Of a DNA stretch of 10,044 nt, positions 6,768-10,044 are shown piece after piece (positions within the stretch are counted from its first letter, which is position 1; every line of letters begins with the position of its first letter). A model generated the notes under the pieces. It had not been told where the DNA came from. It was given only the letters and a program-made list of their open reading frames with translations, and searched no databases. A program made the translations under genes and the position numbers. The stretch is from positions 1-10,044 of the forward strand of contig CBFGRJ010000267.1 in assembly GCA_965651135.1 (NCBI GenBank), written 5' to 3'. This DNA is from JAICQQ01 sp965651135. GTDB taxonomy: Bacteria > Myxococcota_A > Polyangia > Polyangiales > Polyangiaceae.

Positions 6768-9583
6768 GCGACCGAGCCAGAAAGCTGATTTGGGGCGCGG
6801 TGATCGTCGCGACCGGCGCGCTGCTGTTCCTCGCCTTTCGGAGCTTCGTGCTCGGGGCGCCGCCCGGCGCTTTCAAGTGGCAACACGAAGGGACCACCTA
6901 CGAGTTGCTCGAGCCACGCGCAATAGGCGTGCTCTTGGTCGTGCCGCTGCTCATGTTCGTGCTGGGGCGCTCCCTGGCCGATCTGCCCTGGCCGCAGCGC
7001 GTGCTTTCGTTGTTGTTCCGGGTTGCATTCTTGCTGCTGCTTGGCCTTGGACTTTCGCGCTTGGTGCGCACCGCAGAAACCAACAACGTGTGTACCGTCG
7101 TGTTGGTCGACGTCAGCGACTCGGTGCCCAAGGAGGCGTTGGACGACGCTCGAGCCGAGGTCGAACGGCTGTACGCTGCCAAGCGCAGCGACGACGAGCT
7201 CAAGTTGGTCACGTTCGCGAAGCGGCCGCGGCTGGTGCCCCTAGTCGAGAAAGAGGGCCGGCTGGCGCTGGAGCTCACACGCCACGCCAGCGAAAAAGGC
7301 GCCGACAAAGAACGCGACAAGCCAGGGGCCGGCTCTGACCTCCAAGCGGCGCTCCAGCTTGCTTATGGTTTGTTTCCCCACGGCATGCTCAAGCGCGTGG
7401 TGCTTCTGTCCGATGGGGTCGAAACCCATGGCGATCTCTTGGCCGAGGTGAATCGAGCCAAAAGCTTTGGCGTCAAGCTGTACACGGTGCCCTATCGGAG
7501 GCCGGCTCCGGGCGAGGTGGCGCTCGCCAGTCTCAAAGCACCGGACAAGGTCGACATCGGTCAGCCCTTCGATGTGGTCGCCCAGGTTTATGCGAGCCGA
7601 GCCACCAAGGCCCGTGCGCGCCTGTACCAGGGAGAAACGCTCAACGGGCTCGACGGCGTACGCGAAGTGTCGCTCCAGCCCGGCGAAAACGAGCTCACCT
7701 TCAAAAGCGTGGTCCGGGTGGGTGGCGAGGTGACTTACGCCCTCAAGTTGGACCGCATCGAAACCGACACCTTCGAAGAGAACAACAGCTATGCGCTGAC
7801 CCTCGATGTGCCCGGCCGTCCGCAGGTGCTCTATATCGAGGGGCAGCCGAATCGCGCGAGCTACTTGTTGAGCGCGCTTTCGGCACAGCAATTCGACGTC
7901 GACGTGCGCGTGCCCGCCGCGTTCCCCGGCAGCATCAAGGAGCTCGAGCGTTACAACTTTTTCATCCTGTCCGATGTGCCCCGCGAGCAGGTCAGCATTT
8001 CGTCTCAGGAACTGGTGGAACGCTACCTCCGCGATCTGGGCGGTGGCTTTTTGTTCGCCGGAGGTGAGGCAGGTTATGGCCTTGGAGGTTGGGCGCACAC
8101 CACCATCGAGCGCATCTTACCGGTGCGCATGGACGCCGAACGGCGCAAAGAAACGCCCAGCGTCGCCATGGTACTGGTGATCGATCGCTCCGGATCGATG
8201 ACCGGTTTGCCCATAGAAATGGCCAAGGAGGCCTGCAAGGCGACGGTCAGCACCTTGAAGGGCGATGATTTGATCGAGGTGATTGCCTTCGACTCCGCGC
8301 CAACCCGCTACGTCAAGATGCAGCCGGCGCGCTACCGCTCGCGGATTCAAAATGAAATCGCGCGCATCCAACCCGGCGGAGGGACCGAGATCTTCCGCAG
8401 CCTCGACATGGCCTATCAAGACATCTCGGTGGTTCAAGCTCGCAAGAAACACGTGGTCTTGCTCACAGACGGCAATGCCGCCACGCAGGGCATCCGCGAT
8501 CTCGTCTCGGCAATGATCGCGGAAAACATCACGGTCACCAGCGTCGGCCTGGGCAGTCAGGTCAACGGCGAGCTGCTCAGGATGATCGCCGATACCGGTG
8601 GCGGTCGTTACCATCAGGTGCCCGACCCGCAGAGCCTGCCGAAGATCTTCACGCGTGAGACCGAGTTGATCGCGCGCCAGGCAGCCGTCGAAGAGTGGTT
8701 CCCGGTGCAACAAACGGCGCCCGCGGATTTCTTGCGCGGCATTGCCATCAATACCGCGCCGCTCTTGCATGGCTACGTGGCTACCCAGCTCAAGGCTCCG
8801 CCCGCCCAGCAGGTGTTGTCGAGCGATCGGGGTGAGCCCATCTTGGCTCGCTGGCGCGTGGGGCTCGGTTGGTCGCTGGCCTGGACCAGCGACGTGAAGA
8901 ACCTGTGGGCCGTCGACTGGTTGCGCTGGTCCGGGTTTTCGAAATTCTGGGGCCAGCTGGTGCGCGAGCACATGCGCCAGAAGCACCGGCGCGAGCTCGA
9001 CATGCAGACCGAAGTGGTGGGCGGCCGTGTGCGTGCGGTGGTCGACGCCTTCACCGTCGACGAGCGTTTCGACAATTCCATACAGTCCAAGCTCTACGTC
9101 ACGGGTCCCGAGCCAAAGGGTGAGCAGCGAGAATTTGCCATGCGCCAAGTGGCGCCCGGCCGCTACGAAGCCAACTTCGAGCTCGACCGCTACGGCTCAT
9201 TTCTGTTGCGCGCCGAGCATCAGAAAGAAGCAGAAGATGGCTCGATGCGTTCGGTGGGCGTCAGCTACGGGCACATCTCGAACCCGTACCCCCGCGAATA
9301 CGCCAGCTTCGAGCCCGACCTCGACAAGCTCGAACGCGCCGCCAAGGTGGGAGGAGGCGCCCTCGATCCCGAAGCCAAAGCGGTGTTCGCTCCCGGCGAC
9401 GAAAAGATCCTCAGCTACGAAAAGCTGCAAGACCGCTTCATCTTGGCAGCCCTGGTCGTCTTCTTGCTGGACCTGCTCGTGCGTCGGGTGCGTCTGTTCG
9501 ACCGCAAGTTCCTCCCCAAGCGCCGAAGGCGAGCCTCGCTGCCCCCGGGAGCCCGCTCGTCCATCCCACCGTCCGCTGCCTGA
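6764..9583 (+). CDS. Membrane protein with two VWA domains and a glutamine-amidotransferase-like fold
   Basis: 939 residues from the GTG at 6764, which overlaps the previous stop by four bases (GTGA), with AAGG eight bases upstream. TM1 is about 8-27, TM2 53-70 and TM3 80-99. VWA1 (about 108-245) has MIDAS DVSDS (D116, S118, S120), GSDLQ (190-194) and LLSDG (214-218). A beta-rich linker (250-350) precedes a class I amidotransferase-like fold starting RPQVLYIEGQPNRASYLL (352-369), with GGGFLFAGGEAGYGLGGW (426-443) where a nucleophile elbow would be; no Cys is there, so it should be inactive as an amidotransferase. VWA2 (about 466-630) has DRSGS (D474, S476, S478), GGGTEI (538-543) and LLTDG (566-570). 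The amidotransferase-like fold appears to resume at 640-735 (PILARWRVGLGWSLAWTSD). TM4 (about 891-906) and a basic tail (RRVRLFDRKFLPKRRRR) end it. Predicted bulk location is periplasmic. Proteins of this overall kind are known beside MoxR/DUF58 genes; function is uncharacterised. Confidence 0.9.
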   Translation: MSDRARKLIWGAVIVATGALLFLAFRSFVLGAPPGAFKWQHEGTTYELLEPRAIGVLLVVPLLMFVLGRSLADLPWPQRVLSLLFRVAFLLLLGLGLSRLVRTAETNNVCTVVLVDVSDSVPKEALDDARAEVERLYAAKRSDDELKLVTFAKRPRLVPLVEKEGRLALELTRHASEKGADKERDKPGAGSDLQAALQLAYGLFPHGMLKRVVLLSDGVETHGDLLAEVNRAKSFGVKLYTVPYRRPAPGEVALASLKAPDKVDIGQPFDVVAQVYASRATKARARLYQGETLNGLDGVREVSLQPGENELTFKSVVRVGGEVTYALKLDRIETDTFEENNSYALTLDVPGRPQVLYIEGQPNRASYLLSALSAQQFDVDVRVPAAFPGSIKELERYNFFILSDVPREQVSISSQELVERYLRDLGGGFLFAGGEAGYGLGGWAHTTIERILPVRMDAERRKETPSVAMVLVIDRSGSMTGLPIEMAKEACKATVSTLKGDDLIEVIAFDSAPTRYVKMQPARYRSRIQNEIARIQPGGGTEIFRSLDMAYQDISVVQARKKHVVLLTDGNAATQGIRDLVSAMIAENITVTSVGLGSQVNGELLRMIADTGGGRYHQVPDPQSLPKIFTRETELIARQAAVEEWFPVQQTAPADFLRGIAINTAPLLHGYVATQLKAPPAQQVLSSDRGEPILARWRVGLGWSLAWTSDVKNLWAVDWLRWSGFSKFWGQLVREHMRQKHRRELDMQTEVVGGRVRAVVDAFTVDERFDNSIQSKLYVTGPEPKGEQREFAMRQVAPGRYEANFELDRYGSFLLRAEHQKEAEDGSMRSVGVSYGHISNPYPREYASFEPDLDKLERAAKVGGGALDPEAKAVFAPGDEKILSYEKLQDRFILAALVVFLLDLLVRRVRLFDRKFLPKRRRRASLPPGARSSIPPSAA

Positions 9584-9589
9584 GCGGCG

Positions 9590-9603
9590 CGATCACCTGA
9601 TCG
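9590..9603. repeat. Near-palindrome CGATCACCTGATCG at the convergent gene ends
   Basis: CGATCA and TGATCG are perfect inverted arms around a CC centre. It sits seven bases after the stop of the VWA gene and overlaps the stop codon (9593-9595, minus) of the convergent gene. As a hairpin it has only a five-base stem and no T-tract, so a terminator role is weak; it could equally be chance. Confidence 0.3.
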
Positions 9604-10044
9604 TCGGCTCGAGCTTGGGCCATTCGAAAATCAACTCCCGATCCGAAGGCAGGCTTCGCCACAACGGCGCGATGGCGTCCAAGCGTGCGACGACTTGCTC
9701 GACCAGCGGCAAGTCTTCTGCGCTGCACTTTGGCTCCGAGCGCAGCGGGTCCGGACGCTGGCCGTGCTTGCGCCGCCACGCGACGTCGCAAATGGCGGCC
9801 AGTCGCTCCGAGCTCGCCATTTCTGCACGCTGACGAGAGTCGTTGCGCTGCAGCCCCTGTTCGCGTCGCCGTTGCTTGCGTTGCCAGCGCGCGCGTTCGC
9901 GAGGGCTTTCGTCGCGGTCACTAGTCGCCATGAAGGTGCCGGCACCTCGCGCGGCGCGGCCGTACACCCCGTTGGACAAGCCCAGCTCCGCCTCGACGAC
10001 GTAGTGCACCAGGTCATGCGGAATGTCGTCGTCGTAGCCTGGCG
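9593..10044 (-). CDS. Unidentified protein with PHDLVH-type N-proximal motif (partial, N-terminus beyond window)
   Basis: The minus-strand frame is open from the right window edge to a TGA at 9595-9593, giving about 150 residues. The first visible part reads PGYDDDIPHDLVHYVVE followed by AELGLSNGVYGRAARGAG. I recall similar PHDL(V/A)H...E-ELGL...GVFG segments in small uncharacterised bacterial proteins, but I cannot name a family or activity. The middle is strongly basic (ESPRERARWQRKQRRREQ), and the rest is helix-prone, ending FEWPKLEPTIR. An in-frame GTG at 10009 could be taken as a start, but the HDLVH motif continues across it, so the true start is probably upstream of the window. No TM segment is seen. 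It converges on the VWA operon with only nine bases between stops and is unlikely to belong to that system. Confidence 0.75.
   Translation of the reverse strand, partial: PGYDDDIPHDLVHYVVEAELGLSNGVYGRAARGAGTFMATSDRDESPRERARWQRKQRRREQGLQRNDSRQRAEMASSERLAAICDVAWRRKHGQRPDPLRSEPKCSAEDLPLVEQVVARLDAIAPLWRSLPSDRELIFEWPKLEPTIR

Larger units (their letters stand above)
978..9583 (+). other. Putative five-gene MoxR/DUF58/VWA operon
   Basis: Five co-directional genes have junctions of +6, +70 (or +16), -1 and -4 bases. No terminator-like hairpin with a T-tract is seen between them, and stop/start overlaps at the last two junctions indicate translational coupling. Two predicted cytosolic proteins (MoxR, DUF58) are combined with three inner-membrane proteins whose large domains should be periplasmic. 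All catalytic and MIDAS motifs that define the families are intact, so the set looks functional rather than decayed. Confidence 0.85.

Noticed and set aside
7241..9148. Long minus-strand open frames (7241-8098 and 8117-9148)
   Set aside because: Both are antisense to the double-VWA gene and show no domain of their own.
1..10044. CRISPR arrays, insertion sequences, attachment sites, tRNA or rRNA
   Set aside because: No spaced direct repeats, terminal inverted repeats, transposase-like motifs or RNA-gene signatures were seen; composition is even across the window.

Overview
The window is GC-rich chromosomal DNA, densely coding, with a strong G/C preference at third codon positions and frequent GTG/TTG starts. 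Gene content and protein style suggest a large-genome, high-GC Gram-negative of the Myxococcota/deltaproteobacterial type. That assignment is an inference from gene order and composition, with no rRNA or other marker to confirm it.

Layout. (1) Left edge, minus strand, 1-713: a two-component receiver-domain protein with a long acidic, low-complexity tail; it runs off the window. (2) 714-977: a 264-base intergenic region between divergent genes. (3) 978-9583, plus strand: five tightly spaced genes that look like one operon. In order they are a three-TM, coiled-coil, Gly-rich protein (DUF4175-like), a MoxR-family AAA+ ATPase, a soluble DUF58 protein, a BatA-type membrane VWA protein, and a 939-residue membrane protein with two VWA domains and a glutamine-amidotransferase-like fold. 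(4) Right edge, minus strand, 9593-10044: the C-terminal part of an unidentified conserved-type protein, convergent with the operon and separated from it by 9 bases.

How the genes may work together. MoxR ATPases next to DUF58 and VWA genes are a recurrent bacterial module (Bat-type and related clusters). It is thought to act as a chaperone or remodelling system, using VWA proteins as metal-dependent (MIDAS) protein-binding modules. All four VWA-type domains here keep a DxSxS motif, and the MoxR keeps all its ATPase motifs, so the system looks intact. By the positive-inside rule, MoxR and DUF58 should be cytosolic. The coiled-coil region and the VWA regions of the three membrane proteins should face the periplasm, so the operon would encode a machine spanning the inner membrane. 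The substrate cannot be read from the sequence.

There is no sign of a mobile element, CRISPR array, tRNA or rRNA. The module is recognisable rather than wholly new. Its least understood parts are the coiled-coil/Gly-rich first gene and the nested VWA/pseudo-amidotransferase architecture of the last.
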